Positions 14,018 to 22,131 of a DNA stretch of 64,000 bases are shown here, in pieces. Source of the DNA: an uncultured Actinomycetes bacterium (GTDB lineage Bacteria; Actinomycetota; Acidimicrobiia; Acidimicrobiales; RAAP-2); assembly GCA_903825305.1 (NCBI GenBank), contig CAIKAC010000013.1, positions 1 to 64,000 on the forward strand, read 5' to 3'. A program made the translations under genes and the position numbers. The notes under the pieces were generated by a model. That model did no database searches and had not been told where the DNA came from. It saw only the letters and a program-made list of their open reading frames with translations. Positions within the stretch are counted from its first letter, which is position 1. Every line of letters begins with the position of its first letter.

Positions 14018-15550
14018 GTGGGCCGCTTCTATATCACTACGCCGATTTACTACGTCAACGACGCTCCGCACATGGGGACTTCGTATACGACGGTCAATGC
14101 TGATGCCCTTGCTCGTTGGCATCGGCTCATCGGCGACGAGACCAAGTTCTTAACTGGCACTGACGAACACGGCATGAAAATCGCCGAAACGGCTGAAAAG
14201 CATGGTGTCTCTCCGCAGGCTTGGACCGATGCCACGTCGGCGCGATTTGAAGAGGCGTGGGCCACGCTCAATATTTCTCAGGACGATTTCATTCGCACGA
14301 CCCAAGCGCGTCACTACGAGACGGTTGGCACCTTCCTTACCAAGATTTATGAAAACGGATACATCCGCAAAGACACCTATCGCGGCCTCTACTGCGTGGG
14401 CTGTGAGGACTACTACACCCAAGATCAGCTCGTCGATGGCAAGTGTCCAAGTCACAATCGAGAGCTTGTGGAGATGGAAGAGGACAACTATTTCTTCGAG
14501 TTGTCCAAATTTGAAGATCGACTCCTTGAATGGTTTGAAGCCAATCCGGCTGCCATTCAACCCGCTTCGAAACGTAATGAAGCCCTGAGCTTCATCAAGG
14601 GTGGCTTAAAAGACGTCTCCATCACCAGAACGTCGATTAGCTGGGGCATTCCTGTTCCGTGGGATGAAGGGCACGTGTTCTACGTCTGGTACGACGCGCT
14701 CATTAACTATTTGACCGCCATTGGCTATGGCCGAGATGAAGCCGAGGTTGAAAAGTGGTGGCCCCACGTTCACCACCTGATCGGCAAAGAAATCATCCGC
14801 TTCCACTGCGTGTGGTGGCCAGCAATGTGCATGGCGGCGGGGATAGATCCGCCCGCTCACGTGTTTGTCCACGGCTGGTTGCTCGTGGGGGGCAAGAAAC
14901 TGTCGAAATCGATGGCAGCTGACGAATCGGCACCGGTCAAACTCACCGACATCACGCCTGCCTCTCTCGTGGAGCAATTCGGCGTTGACCCCGTTCGCTA
15001 TTACCTCTTGAGAAATACCCCGCTCGGCACCGATGGCGATTTTTCCATTGAGGGCATTACCGAGCGCTACAACGCCGACCTCGCGAACAACTTGGGAAAC
15101 CTCGTCGCTCGGCTCGCCACCGTCATCGGCTCAAAGTCTGGTGGTCGCTCGCCCGAGCCAAGCGAGACCTCAGAGTTGAAAGATCGAGCCGCCGAGGCGG
15201 TGGCTCAAGCTCGCGATGCGTGGGAGCGCTTTGCCCCCCAAGAGGGCCTCGAGGCCACGTGGCGACTCATCGGAGCGGTGAATTCCGCATTGGAAGTCGC
15301 AGAACCCTGGAAGGCAGAACCTAGTCCTGAGGTCGACGCGGTACTCGGATCTGCGCTCGAAGCCCTTCGCATCATCACCGTATTGATTTGGCCCGCCATG
15401 CCCGACACCGCACAAGCCATTTGGGGGCGAATTGGCCTTGACGGTTCGCCCACCGATGGTGGACTCGATGCCCAAGTGCTGTGGGGAAGCGCGCCGCAGG
15501 CTCGGGTGGTCACCAAGGGCGATCCCCTGTTCCCTCGCCGCAAGGACTGA
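14018..15550 (+). CDS. metG: methionyl-tRNA synthetase
   Basis: 510 residues, class I aminoacyl-tRNA synthetase that charges tRNA-Met and initiator tRNA. The N-terminus GRFYITTPIYYVNDAPHMGT carries the HIGH-equivalent HMGT. GTDEHG follows. The zinc knob is C-x2-C then C-P-S-H (CVGCEDYY and GKCPSHN), the one-zinc type known from Thermus. KKLSKSMA is the KMSKS loop. The C-terminal anticodon-binding helical bundle ends without a Trbp111-like dimer domain. ATG 14012 would add two residues; GTG 14018 gives the family's usual N-terminus and fits the upstream TACGAT. Followed after 6 nt by tatD. Confidence 0.95.
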   Translation: MGRFYITTPIYYVNDAPHMGTSYTTVNADALARWHRLIGDETKFLTGTDEHGMKIAETAEKHGVSPQAWTDATSARFEEAWATLNISQDDFIRTTQARHYETVGTFLTKIYENGYIRKDTYRGLYCVGCEDYYTQDQLVDGKCPSHNRELVEMEEDNYFFELSKFEDRLLEWFEANPAAIQPASKRNEALSFIKGGLKDVSITRTSISWGIPVPWDEGHVFYVWYDALINYLTAIGYGRDEAEVEKWWPHVHHLIGKEIIRFHCVWWPAMCMAAGIDPPAHVFVHGWLLVGGKKLSKSMAADESAPVKLTDITPASLVEQFGVDPVRYYLLRNTPLGTDGDFSIEGITERYNADLANNLGNLVARLATVIGSKSGGRSPEPSETSELKDRAAEAVAQARDAWERFAPQEGLEATWRLIGAVNSALEVAEPWKAEPSPEVDAVLGSALEALRIITVLIWPAMPDTAQAIWGRIGLDGSPTDGGLDAQVLWGSAPQARVVTKGDPLFPRRKD

Positions 15551-15556
15551 CGAGCA

Positions 15557-16381
15557 ATGACTGCGACGTGGACTGACTCGCACTGTCACCTCCAAGAGCA
15601 ATTCTTGGATGCCGATGACACGGCGACGAGCCAGGTTCGCCAGGCCCTTGAACGAGCCCACGAAGCAAGCGTGTCATCCATCGTGGTGGTGGGTACCGAT
15701 GAGGCAACGTCGCTGCAGGCACTGGCGCTAGCGGGTGCCTCTCGAGATGGGGCATTCGGCCACGATGCGCCCAAGATTGCAGCCACGGTGGGGCTTCATC
15801 CCCACGATGCTGCCGCCGACATTGCCTGGCTTCACGAGATGCTCGAGCTTCATCACGACGAGGTCGTGGGGATAGGTGAATGTGGGTTTGACTATTTCTA
15901 CGAACACGCTGATCGAGGGCTACAGCGAACGACATTCCTCGATCAAATTGCTCTGGCCAAGCAATATGACAAGGCTTTGGTCATCCATGCGCGAGACGCA
16001 TGGGACGACCTCTTCACGGCTCTCGATGAGCTAGGAACCCCTGAACGAACCGTGCTGCACTGTTTCACGGGGGGTCCCGATGAAGCGCAAGCCTGCCTCG
16101 ACCGAGGCATGTTTGTCTCCTTCTCAGGCATCGTCACGTTCAAAAACGCGGCAGCGACGCGAGCGGCGCTCAGCGTCGTGCCAGACGACCGGCTCTTGAT
16201 TGAGACCGACGCCCCCTTCTTGGCCCCGGTCCCTCATCGCGGCAAAAAGAATGAGCCAGCCCTGGTCGGCGTGGTGGGTGGCTTCGTGGCCGCCGAGCGA
16301 GGGGTGAGCGAAGCACACATAGCTGCGGTGACCTCAGCTAACGCTGCCGTCGCATTTGCCCTGAGCCAAAACCCATTCTGA
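15557..16381 (+). CDS. tatD: TatD family metal-dependent deoxyribonuclease
   Basis: 274 residues, TIM-barrel amidohydrolase-like fold. Metal site residues appear in WTDSHCHLQEQFLD (H-x-H), GIGECGFDYFYEHA (Glu), ALVIHARDAWDD (His), VLHCFTGG (His) and LIETDAPFLAP (Asp). TatD proteins are Mg2+-dependent 3'-5' exonucleases on DNA and act also as D-aminoacyl-tRNA or other hydrolases in places. The gene follows metG directly, the same order as metS-tatD in mycobacteria, and precedes the cell-wall gene and rsmA. ATG 15557 with AAGGA about 10 nt upstream inside the end of metG. Confidence 0.92.
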   Translation: MTATWTDSHCHLQEQFLDADDTATSQVRQALERAHEASVSSIVVVGTDEATSLQALALAGASRDGAFGHDAPKIAATVGLHPHDAAADIAWLHEMLELHHDEVVGIGECGFDYFYEHADRGLQRTTFLDQIALAKQYDKALVIHARDAWDDLFTALDELGTPERTVLHCFTGGPDEAQACLDRGMFVSFSGIVTFKNAAATRAALSVVPDDRLLIETDAPFLAPVPHRGKKNEPALVGVVGGFVAAERGVSEAHIAAVTSANAAVAFALSQNPF

Positions 16382-16547
16382 CAAGGGGAAATAGTAATTA
16401 TTCGCGCTCTGACGAGGCATTATAGAAATTTATTGCTTCTGACCTGTTGTTTTAGTGAGATTGCACGTTTGTGATTTGCACATCGGGCGGGGAGTCCCTA
16501 GCGTGGTTGGCGCCCGGTAGGGGGATGGAGGTCCCACTACACGGAGG
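16382..16547 (+). other. 166-nt leader region with a foldable GC-rich element upstream of the RlpA-like gene
   Basis: An AT-rich stretch (16390-16470) is followed by a structured part. CGGGCG (16484-16489) pairs with CGCCCG (16511-16516), enclosing a small GGG-AGT-CCC hairpin (16490-16498) and a GCGTGGTTGG strand. The rest, to 16547, is G-rich and ends in GGAGG directly against the ATG. Actinobacterial wall-hydrolase genes often have c-di-AMP (ydaO-type) riboswitches here, but I cannot match that consensus. A structured 5' leader is plausible; identity open. Confidence 0.35.
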
Positions 16548-17264
16548 ATGTGTAAGGCGGAGAAGGGAACCGTTCTGAGACCCAGACATACGCGGCGAAG
16601 CCGTAACCGTGGTCGCTTGATGTTGGCTACGGGAGCGGTCGTGACGATGATCGTTGCGCCCCTTGTGATGTTGAGTGATGCACCAAGCGTCGCCGGCAGC
16701 GCGGTGGCGGCGCCTGCTCATGGAGCAAGCACTGCTTCGGCCAACACGGCCGTCAGTTCTTCGGCTCCCCGAGTGGTGACCTTGCGACAGATACAGCTCA
16801 CGGATGCCCGAGTGGTCGAACACCGCCACGCAGCTCAGAAAGCGGCAGCAAGAGCCCTAGCCGCGGCCAATGCGCGAGCCCAAGCGGCCCAGGCTGCTCA
16901 ACTCGCGGCCGAAGCCAATGCCCGGGCTGCAGCCAGTGCCCAAGCCGCCGCCGCTGCGAGGGCTTCGGTTCCCGCAGTCCACCACGTGGCGGTTCATCAC
17001 CAAGTAGTTGTAAGCGCAGGAGCGAACAGCCGAACCGGCCTTGCGACGTATTACTACTGGCACAGCGGACAATGTGCGAGCCCTTGGCTGCCTCACGGAA
17101 CCACCGTCACGATTCGAGACAACGCAACGGGCAAGACCACGTCGTGTGTCGTTACTGATACCCAAGGCAACATTCCCGGACACATCATCGACCTAGATCC
17201 CAGCGTGTTCACCCAGCTGGCTCCCTTGGGTCAAGGGGTCATCGGGGTTACGATTAGCTGGTGA
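16548..17264 (+). CDS. secreted RlpA-like (double-psi beta-barrel) cell-wall protein
   Basis: 238 residues. A very basic N-terminal region and a hydrophobic helix (about 24-43, LMLATGAVVTMIVAPLVML) form a signal or anchor. An Ala-rich helical linker with repeated AAxA-N/R heptad-like pattern spans about 85-140, then a C-terminal RlpA-like domain (about 163-238): RTGLATYYYWHSGQCASPWL, HGTTVTIRDNATGKTTSCVV and IDLDPSVFTQLAPLGQGVIG. Such domains occur in lytic transglycosylases and expansin-like wall proteins. It sits where mycobacteria carry rpfB, just before rsmA, so it may replace the resuscitation-promoting factor. Catalytic Asp at the expected RlpA position is plausible (VVTDTQGN) but not proven. 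Confidence 0.8.
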   Translation: MCKAEKGTVLRPRHTRRSRNRGRLMLATGAVVTMIVAPLVMLSDAPSVAGSAVAAPAHGASTASANTAVSSSAPRVVTLRQIQLTDARVVEHRHAAQKAAARALAAANARAQAAQAAQLAAEANARAAASAQAAAAARASVPAVHHVAVHHQVVVSAGANSRTGLATYYYWHSGQCASPWLPHGTTVTIRDNATGKTTSCVVTDTQGNIPGHIIDLDPSVFTQLAPLGQGVIGVTISW

Positions 17265-18085
17265 CACTTTCGCGTGCAGCGTCGGTAGCGCTGCTGGCGG
17301 ACCATGGGTTGACGCCGAAGCGCAAATTCGGCCAGAACTTCCTTGTTGACGCCAACACCTTGCGCAAAATCGTTCGCTTGTCAGGGGTGGGTCCTGGTGA
17401 TCGCGTCATCGAATTCGGCCCCGGACTCGGTGCGCTCACCGAACAGCTCTTGGAAGTTGGAGCTGAAGTCCGTGCGGTGGAAATTGACCGAGACTTGATC
17501 GGGATATTGAAAGAACGCCCGGAGCTCGAATCCGTGAAATTCTTTGAAGCCGACGCCATGGACGTCGATTTCAATCTCTTGGCGCCACCACTTGAGGGGC
17601 CCTACGATCTTGTCGCCAATTTGCCCTACAACGTGGCAACGCCGCTGGTGATGAGGGTGCTGCGTGAAGCGCCCCAGATCCGATCCATTTTTGTGATGGT
17701 GCAACTTGAAGTGGCCGAGCGCCTTGGTGCAGGTCCTGGCGACGATGCCTACGGATCGGTGTCGGCGCGCCTTCGCTACTGGGCCAAGGCCGAGTTAGTT
17801 GGCAAAGTGCCAGCCACAGTATTTGTACCGGCCCCCAAAGTGGCATCAGGGCTGGTTCGTATCGTAAGGCTTGATACACCCGCCGTAGATCCTGACCTGG
17901 CGCCCGTAGCGCTCATTGAGCGGGTGGTGACCATGGCCTTTGGTCAGCGCCGGAAAATGCTTCGACGCTCACTGCAAAGTTTGTTGAATGAAGAGGATTT
18001 CATCGCCGCCGGTGTGGATTCCTCACAGCGTCCCGAACAACTCGACATTCAGGCCTTTGGAGCCCTTGCGGGGAGAATTTCGTGA
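17261..18085 (+). CDS. rsmA: 16S rRNA (adenine(1518)-N6/adenine(1519)-N6)-dimethyltransferase
   Basis: 274 residues. RKFGQNFLVD starts the catalytic domain, VIEFGPGLGALTEQLL is SAM motif I, VEIDRD motif II, FEADAMDVD motif III, and LVANLPYNVATPL carries the NLPY catalytic motif. A C-terminal helical domain with FGQRRKMLRRSLQ closes the protein. It dimethylates two adjacent adenines at the 3' end of 16S rRNA during 30S assembly; loss gives kasugamycin resistance. GTG 17261 overlaps the previous stop (GTGA) and its own stop overlaps ispE, so three genes are coupled. Confidence 0.95.
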   Translation: MTLSRAASVALLADHGLTPKRKFGQNFLVDANTLRKIVRLSGVGPGDRVIEFGPGLGALTEQLLEVGAEVRAVEIDRDLIGILKERPELESVKFFEADAMDVDFNLLAPPLEGPYDLVANLPYNVATPLVMRVLREAPQIRSIFVMVQLEVAERLGAGPGDDAYGSVSARLRYWAKAELVGKVPATVFVPAPKVASGLVRIVRLDTPAVDPDLAPVALIERVVTMAFGQRRKMLRRSLQSLLNEEDFIAAGVDSSQRPEQLDIQAFGALAGRIS

Positions 18086-18867
18086 GCGATCTCATTCATC
18101 TCACAGCCCCCGCCAAACTGACCTGGTCGCTCCATGTGGGGCCTCGAACCCCCGAAGGCCTCCATTCCGTGGAGGCAGAAATGATCAGCCTTGATTTGGT
18201 TGATGACCTCGTAGTGGACTGCTCACAGTCGGGCGTTACGATCAGCGCCGAAGGGGTGAGCATCGAGGCTGTCCCACACAACCAAGAAAATTTGGTGGCT
18301 CGGGCTCTCGCTATGGTCGGCCGAGAGGCCGGCGTAAGCATCACCAAGCGCATTCCCGTTGGTGGAGGGCTTGGTGGGGGATCTTCCGATGCAGCGGCGA
18401 TTCTTCGCTGGGCTGGCTGCGATGACATGACTGCGGCGGCCACCCTGGGCTCTGACGTGCCGTTTTGCATTCAAGGCGGCAGAGCCATGGTGCGCGGTAT
18501 TGGGGAGCTCGTGGAGCCGCTCAGCTATGTATCTCGCACCGTCGTGCTGTGCCTGGTGCCCATCAGCGTGAATACCGGGCTGGTGTACCAAGCATTTGAT
18601 GAACTGGAACGCGGTGGCGACTTGCAGCGAGGCAGAAACGACTTAACCCAAGCGGCGGCGCTGGTGCAGCCTCGGCTGGCTGATATCTCGCGAGCCCTTC
18701 ACCATGAAATCGGGGTCGACGTCGCCCTTGCAGGGTCTGGGTCAACCTTGTTTGTCGAAGGCAGCAAGAAACAACTCGGCATCGAGAACATGACCACGCT
18801 GAACGTGGGAGACCTCGAGTGTCGATTGGTGGAGTGTGTGAGCCTGAAGCCAGAAACAGGGCGGTAG
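18082..18867 (+). CDS. ispE: 4-diphosphocytidyl-2-C-methyl-D-erythritol kinase
   Basis: 261 residues, GHMP kinase fold. The N-terminus LTAPAKLTWSLHVG has the conserved Lys before the first strand. The ATP loop is PVGGGLGGGSSDAAAILRW, and a late GSGSTLFVEG is the third motif. It phosphorylates CDP-ME at the 2-hydroxyl in the non-mevalonate isoprenoid pathway, so this organism makes isoprenoids by the MEP route. At 261 residues it is shorter than E. coli IspE (283). Starts with GTG inside the rsmA stop. The rsmA-ispE pair is conserved in actinobacteria. It is convergent with bS22. Confidence 0.93.
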   Translation: MSDLIHLTAPAKLTWSLHVGPRTPEGLHSVEAEMISLDLVDDLVVDCSQSGVTISAEGVSIEAVPHNQENLVARALAMVGREAGVSITKRIPVGGGLGGGSSDAAAILRWAGCDDMTAAATLGSDVPFCIQGGRAMVRGIGELVEPLSYVSRTVVLCLVPISVNTGLVYQAFDELERGGDLQRGRNDLTQAAALVQPRLADISRALHHEIGVDVALAGSGSTLFVEGSKKQLGIENMTTLNVGDLECRLVECVSLKPETGR

Positions 18868-18902
18868 GTGTCGCAAGACCAAAGGCCTTGAGAAACGGGC
18901 TA

Positions 18903-19004
18903 CTACTTACCTGCTGCGCGACGCTGCCAGCGGGTGGCCTTCAGCATCTTCTTGTGCTTCTTCTTACGCATGCGCTTACGGCGCTTCTTGATTAGCGATC
19001 CCAT
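18903..19004 (-). CDS. 30S ribosomal protein bS22 (AURKAIP1/COX24-domain, 33 residues)
   Basis: A tiny, very basic open frame beginning MGSLIKKRRKRMRKKKHKKM and ending with WQRRAAGK. The pattern MGS-[VIL]-IKKRRKRM-x-KKKH is diagnostic of the actinobacterial small-subunit protein called bS22 or AURKAIP1/COX24-domain protein, which binds 16S rRNA near the decoding side in mycobacterial ribosomes. ATG 19004 has TAGAGT (19014-19019) 9 nt upstream, so a separate leaderless promoter is likely, though it could also be the last gene of the ferredoxin operon 20 nt away. Two stop codons in tandem end it (TAG TAG). Confidence 0.9.
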   Translation of the reverse strand: MGSLIKKRRKRMRKKKHKKMLKATRWQRRAAGK

Positions 19005-19013
19005 GAGGGTGCC

Positions 19014-19019
19014 ACTCTA
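19014..19019 (-). promoter_or_regulatory. putative -10 element (TAGAGT) for bS22
   Basis: TAGAGT on the minus strand, 9 nt before ATG 19004, in the 19-nt gap after the ferredoxin gene. No ribosome-binding site between. Confidence 0.38.
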
Positions 19020-19023
19020 CTTG

Positions 19024-19269
19024 CTAGCGACGCGTAGAGCCAACCGGACGATCGACATCGACGTTCGAGGCCTTGATCGACAGGGCTTGGCGGGGACACT
19101 GGCGAACTGCCATTTCCGCGTGGGCCTTGGCCGCACCTGCCACCTGGCCTCGGATGATGGGGTAACCCCATGGATCCAACGCAATGATTTCAGGTGCGAT
19201 TTCTGCACAGTGTCCGTAGGCATCGCACTTAATGGGATCAACGATCAGGGTCAGGATGCGCTTGGCCAT
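19024..19269 (-). CDS. [3Fe-4S]-type ferredoxin
   Basis: 81 residues. Three cluster cysteines are C15, C21 (CDAYGHC, spacing C-x5-C) and C58 followed by Pro (QCPRQAL). The second cysteine of a normal 4Fe-4S motif (C-x2-C-x2-C) is replaced, so a 3Fe-4S cluster is expected as in actinobacterial P450 ferredoxins. The early motif ILTLIVDPIKCDAYGHCAEI and the late CP-x-x-AL are typical. It is the last gene of the flavin-electron-transfer operon and overlaps the NuoF-like stop by one base. It is the probable electron carrier feeding or draining the NuoF-like protein; no P450 gene is nearby. Confidence 0.9.
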   Translation of the reverse strand: MAKRILTLIVDPIKCDAYGHCAEIAPEIIALDPWGYPIIRGQVAGAAKAHAEMAVRQCPRQALSIKASNVDVDRPVGSTRR

Positions 19270-20534
19270 TAGAACAACTCCTCTTGAGGTGGCAAGGTCA
19301 GATAGGTCTTGGCACCCACGCGACCACAGGTTTTTTGGTGTTGGTGGGTGGCGACGTCATCGGCAAAGACGTGTAAGGCGGAGCGAACCATGCGAATGAC
19401 ACCATCGGGGTGCGCACACGCTCCGCGGCCCTCGAGAATGTCGGTGAGGTCAAGCAGGCTGCGATCGGCATTGGCACTGTGTCGACCGGTGGCCAAAGCT
19501 TCGATTTGTCCGGCCATGCGAGGAAGACCAAAGAGGCAGGGCCCACATTGGCCAGCTGATTCATTGGCCATCCACCGTGCGATGCGCGCAGTTTCGGCAA
19601 TGGGGCATACGTCGGCGCCGAGCACCACCACGATGCCAGCTCCGAGATTGCCACCATGTGCTGCCATGCCTGAGGGGCTGTAGGGGCTATCAAGGGCACT
19701 TGGCGATACCCAGGTGCCGCCGTAGCCTCCCAGCAAGATTCCAGCAATGCCACCGCGGGGGCGTGCTAACGCCACGATGTCGCCGAGGGAGGTGCCAAGG
19801 GCCACTTCAAAGACACCCGGTGCATCAACTGCTCCCGAAATGGTGACCAGCGTGCTTTCGGGGCTATGGGTGGCGTCACCGCTGCTCCACCATTGGCCGC
19901 CATGACGTGCGATGAGACCAACGTTGGCACAGGTTTCTGCATTGTCGACCAAGAGCACCCTGCCTTTTGCAATGACGGGACTCGGTCGACTCGGCCGAAA
20001 GCGCGGCAGGGAGGCACCCTCATCAAAGAAATGCGCAAGCGCAGTCTCCTCTGAAGCCACGTAGCGACCGTGTGGGCGCTCAATTTCCATGGGTCGCTCA
20101 TCAAGTCCTCGTCGATCGGCAATTGCGCGCTCCATGAGCTGCGCGATGCGATCGTTGTCGTCGGCAATGCAGATAACGATGCGATCAGCCCCGATGAGAG
20201 CTGCGAGAACCTGAGCACCATCCAAAATCAGATGAGGAGCAAACGCGGCAAGCACCGAATCTTTTTGACTTGCTGGCTCACCTTCCATGAGGTTCACCAC
20301 CATCCGGCCCTTGCGACGTTGGCTGGCTACATAGGCGACTTTGGTGGCAGTGGGGAAGCGGCCACCACCACGCCCGGTTAGCCCAGAGATTTCAAGCTCG
20401 TGCAGCATGGCATCGGCCCACGCTTGGTTTCCCCGCTTGCCCGGCAGATTGAGCGGTCCATGAACCTCGATGTGCTCACCGAGCGATAATGAGCTCGTGG
20501 GATTGACGCCTTCAAGGAGTCGATAACCGTTCAT
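19269..20534 (-). CDS. NuoF-like flavoprotein (NADH-ubiquinone oxidoreductase 51 kDa family) with altered iron-sulphur ligand set
   Basis: 421 residues. The FMN/NAD-binding part has GRGGGRFPTATK (54-65; GRGGAGFPTGLK in NuoF) and EGEPASQKD (84-92). A SLBB-like part follows around 225-275. The C-terminal iron-sulphur region has ESAGQCGPC with C330 and C333, and GRGACAHPDG with C373. In NuoF the first motif is S-C-G-x-C-x2-C; here the first Cys is Ala327, leaving three cysteines. So the cluster is either 3Fe-4S or uses another ligand. It would move electrons between a pyridine nucleotide or the adjacent ferredoxin and the membrane protein next to it. Overlaps the ferric-reductase-like gene by 4 nt. 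No NuoE or NuoG partner nearby, so it is not complex I. Confidence 0.82.
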   Translation of the reverse strand: MNGYRLLEGVNPTSSLSLGEHIEVHGPLNLPGKRGNQAWADAMLHELEISGLTGRGGGRFPTATKVAYVASQRRKGRMVVNLMEGEPASQKDSVLAAFAPHLILDGAQVLAALIGADRIVICIADDNDRIAQLMERAIADRRGLDERPMEIERPHGRYVASEETALAHFFDEGASLPRFRPSRPSPVIAKGRVLLVDNAETCANVGLIARHGGQWWSSGDATHSPESTLVTISGAVDAPGVFEVALGTSLGDIVALARPRGGIAGILLGGYGGTWVSPSALDSPYSPSGMAAHGGNLGAGIVVVLGADVCPIAETARIARWMANESAGQCGPCLFGLPRMAGQIEALATGRHSANADRSLLDLTDILEGRGACAHPDGVIRMVRSALHVFADDVATHQHQKTCGRVGAKTYLTLPPQEELF

Positions 20535-21190
20535 CGTTGACCTCGCTTGACTGGTTTGCCTGGTCGCTTCGATTCACGCAAAGACGTGAGGTGATCAGCG
20601 GCCGCACGGCGATTCAGCGCCGTTGAGCCGGGGCCAGTTTTGCCCAATCCGTGACGGCGCGGCGATTGCCAGATGCGCCAAAGGAGGGCACCGCCAACGG
20701 CTGCGACGCAGGCGAAGACAAAGAGGTCCATCCAGGCAAAGCGGACGTCGGTGCCGATCATGATGGTGTGGACGACGGCGATCACGAAGGCGAGGAAGGA
20801 AAGCCAGTGAACCAGCCGCCACGACTCAAATGACATCTTGGCGCGAACCAAACTGGTGATGATGATGGCGATCATCAGATCGAGTGCAATGGTGCCGAGG
20901 GCGACTTTGAATGGCTTGTAGTGAGACGTGAAGGGAATGATCACCGAGAGGAAGGAGATGTTGACGTAGGAGTCAAGAACCGACCCCAAGATGTGAATGG
21001 CGAGAAAGATCAAACTCAAGAGCGAGATGCGACGGTGAATTTCCGCGATGGCAAAGCGGGGCACGACCCCGGTGCCAATTCTGGTTGAGGTTGAGATGCC
21101 GAGCACCATGACGATGGTCAACAAGAGCAAGGAAACAATGCCCGTTGCTCTCGATGAGTACCAGAGATAGTGCGACGTTAACGCCAACAT
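20531..21190 (-). CDS. ferric reductase-like transmembrane haem protein
   Basis: 219 residues with about six hydrophobic helices. Four His form two haem pairs on two helices: H52 and H66 (EIHRR, AIHILG), H128 and H141 (LVHWL, VVHTIM). Spacings of 14 and 13 match the ferric reductase / NADPH oxidase / MsrQ fold, which carries electrons across the membrane through two stacked b haems. The C-terminal 45 residues are basic and cytosolic (SPRRHGLGKTG and on), and there is no attached FAD/NADPH domain; the NuoF-like neighbour may supply that function. Coupled on both sides (4 nt with nuoF-like, 1 nt with apbE). Ferric iron need not be the acceptor. Confidence 0.83.
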   Translation of the reverse strand: MLALTSHYLWYSSRATGIVSLLLLTIVMVLGISTSTRIGTGVVPRFAIAEIHRRISLLSLIFLAIHILGSVLDSYVNISFLSVIIPFTSHYKPFKVALGTIALDLMIAIIITSLVRAKMSFESWRLVHWLSFLAFVIAVVHTIMIGTDVRFAWMDLFVFACVAAVGGALLWRIWQSPRRHGLGKTGPGSTALNRRAAADHLTSLRESKRPGKPVKRGQR

Positions 21191-22131
21191 TATGGTTTCC
21201 CTTCCGTAGGTTCCACCCAGCCACCCACACGCTCGATAGAGCCATCATGGCGCACCAGTCGGGCTTGGGTGGAACGTTGCGCTAATTCAAAGATGGCATC
21301 TTCGCCCCAGATGATGGCAGCCGTGCTCAGCGCATTGGCATCCACCGCACTTGCCGCCACGACACTGGCCATGGCCCATGGAGTCTGTGCACTGCGTCCC
21401 GTTCGAGGGTCGATGATGTGGTGCAAGGTGGCGCCATTGCGTTGCCAGGTGCGAACGATGGATGACGAGCTCGTCATGGCGCCAGCCGCTAAGCCCACCA
21501 CTTCGTCGATCTCGTGTTCGGCCACCGCTGACTTTGCGCTCATGGCAAGGCCAATGGCCCAACCGCCCTGAGGGGCTGATCCAGCAATTCGCAAATCTCC
21601 GCCAAGGTCGACGAGAACACCACAGCCGAGTTGTGCCGCAATAGTCGTGGCCGCAGCGTCGGCCGCAGCTGACTTTGCGCTTGCACCGAGATCAATGGCG
21701 GTCCCTAGGGCCAGAGAGACTCGGTTGTCGTCGCCAATGGTGATAGCCGTCCATCCAGGAGATGGGTTGGTGGAGGGTAGTGCTTCGTCGCTGGCGGTCA
21801 GGGCATCGAAGTCCCGGTCATAGCCAAGGCTGATGAGGGACGGTGCAATCGTTGGATCGCAGAGTCCATCGCTGATTTCATAGGCGCGCTGCGCTTGGTT
21901 CAAAAGGCTGAGAAACCATGGGGATGCGCTAACGCTGCCATGGGCATTGAGGCGCGAGATCTCGCTGTCTGCGTCAAAACGACTCGCAGCGCTGGTCGTG
22001 GCCGTGAGTACCGCGTCAAGTATGGTTCGAGCCTCGCGGAGGCAACCGGGATCCGTCACCGCAAGGGTGGCACTCGTGCCCCAAATGGAAAAGTGTTCTA
22101 CCGCGCTCTGTGTACCTTTGCCTTCGCTCAT
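21190..22131 (-). CDS. apbE: FAD:protein FMN transferase (ApbE)
   Basis: 313 residues. ApbE signatures are FDADSEISRLN (52-62), DLGASAKSAAAD (147-158; usually DLGGIAKGY-x-D), LVDLGGD (173-179), HHIIDPRTG (237-245) and the metal-site region SAVDANALSTA (about 261-271). It cuts FAD and attaches FMN by a phosphoester bond to a Thr or Ser in target proteins. No signal peptide or lipobox is visible, so it appears cytosolic, as in many actinobacteria. Its ATG overlaps the stop of the short Ser/Thr-rich gene (ATGA), a strong hint that this neighbour is its target. The Lys and Ala changes in the DLG motif are modest. No FMN-binding-domain (PF04205) gene lies in the window. Confidence 0.9.
   Translation of the reverse strand: MSEGKGTQSAVEHFSIWGTSATLAVTDPGCLREARTILDAVLTATTSAASRFDADSEISRLNAHGSVSASPWFLSLLNQAQRAYEISDGLCDPTIAPSLISLGYDRDFDALTASDEALPSTNPSPGWTAITIGDDNRVSLALGTAIDLGASAKSAAADAAATTIAAQLGCGVLVDLGGDLRIAGSAPQGGWAIGLAMSAKSAVAEHEIDEVVGLAAGAMTSSSSIVRTWQRNGATLHHIIDPRTGRSAQTPWAMASVVAASAVDANALSTAAIIWGEDAIFELAQRSTQARLVRHDGSIERVGGWVEPTEGKP

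Noticed and set aside
16382-16547. A ydaO-type c-di-AMP riboswitch
   Set aside because: Position is right but the conserved sequence blocks cannot be matched by eye; reported only as an unassigned foldable leader.
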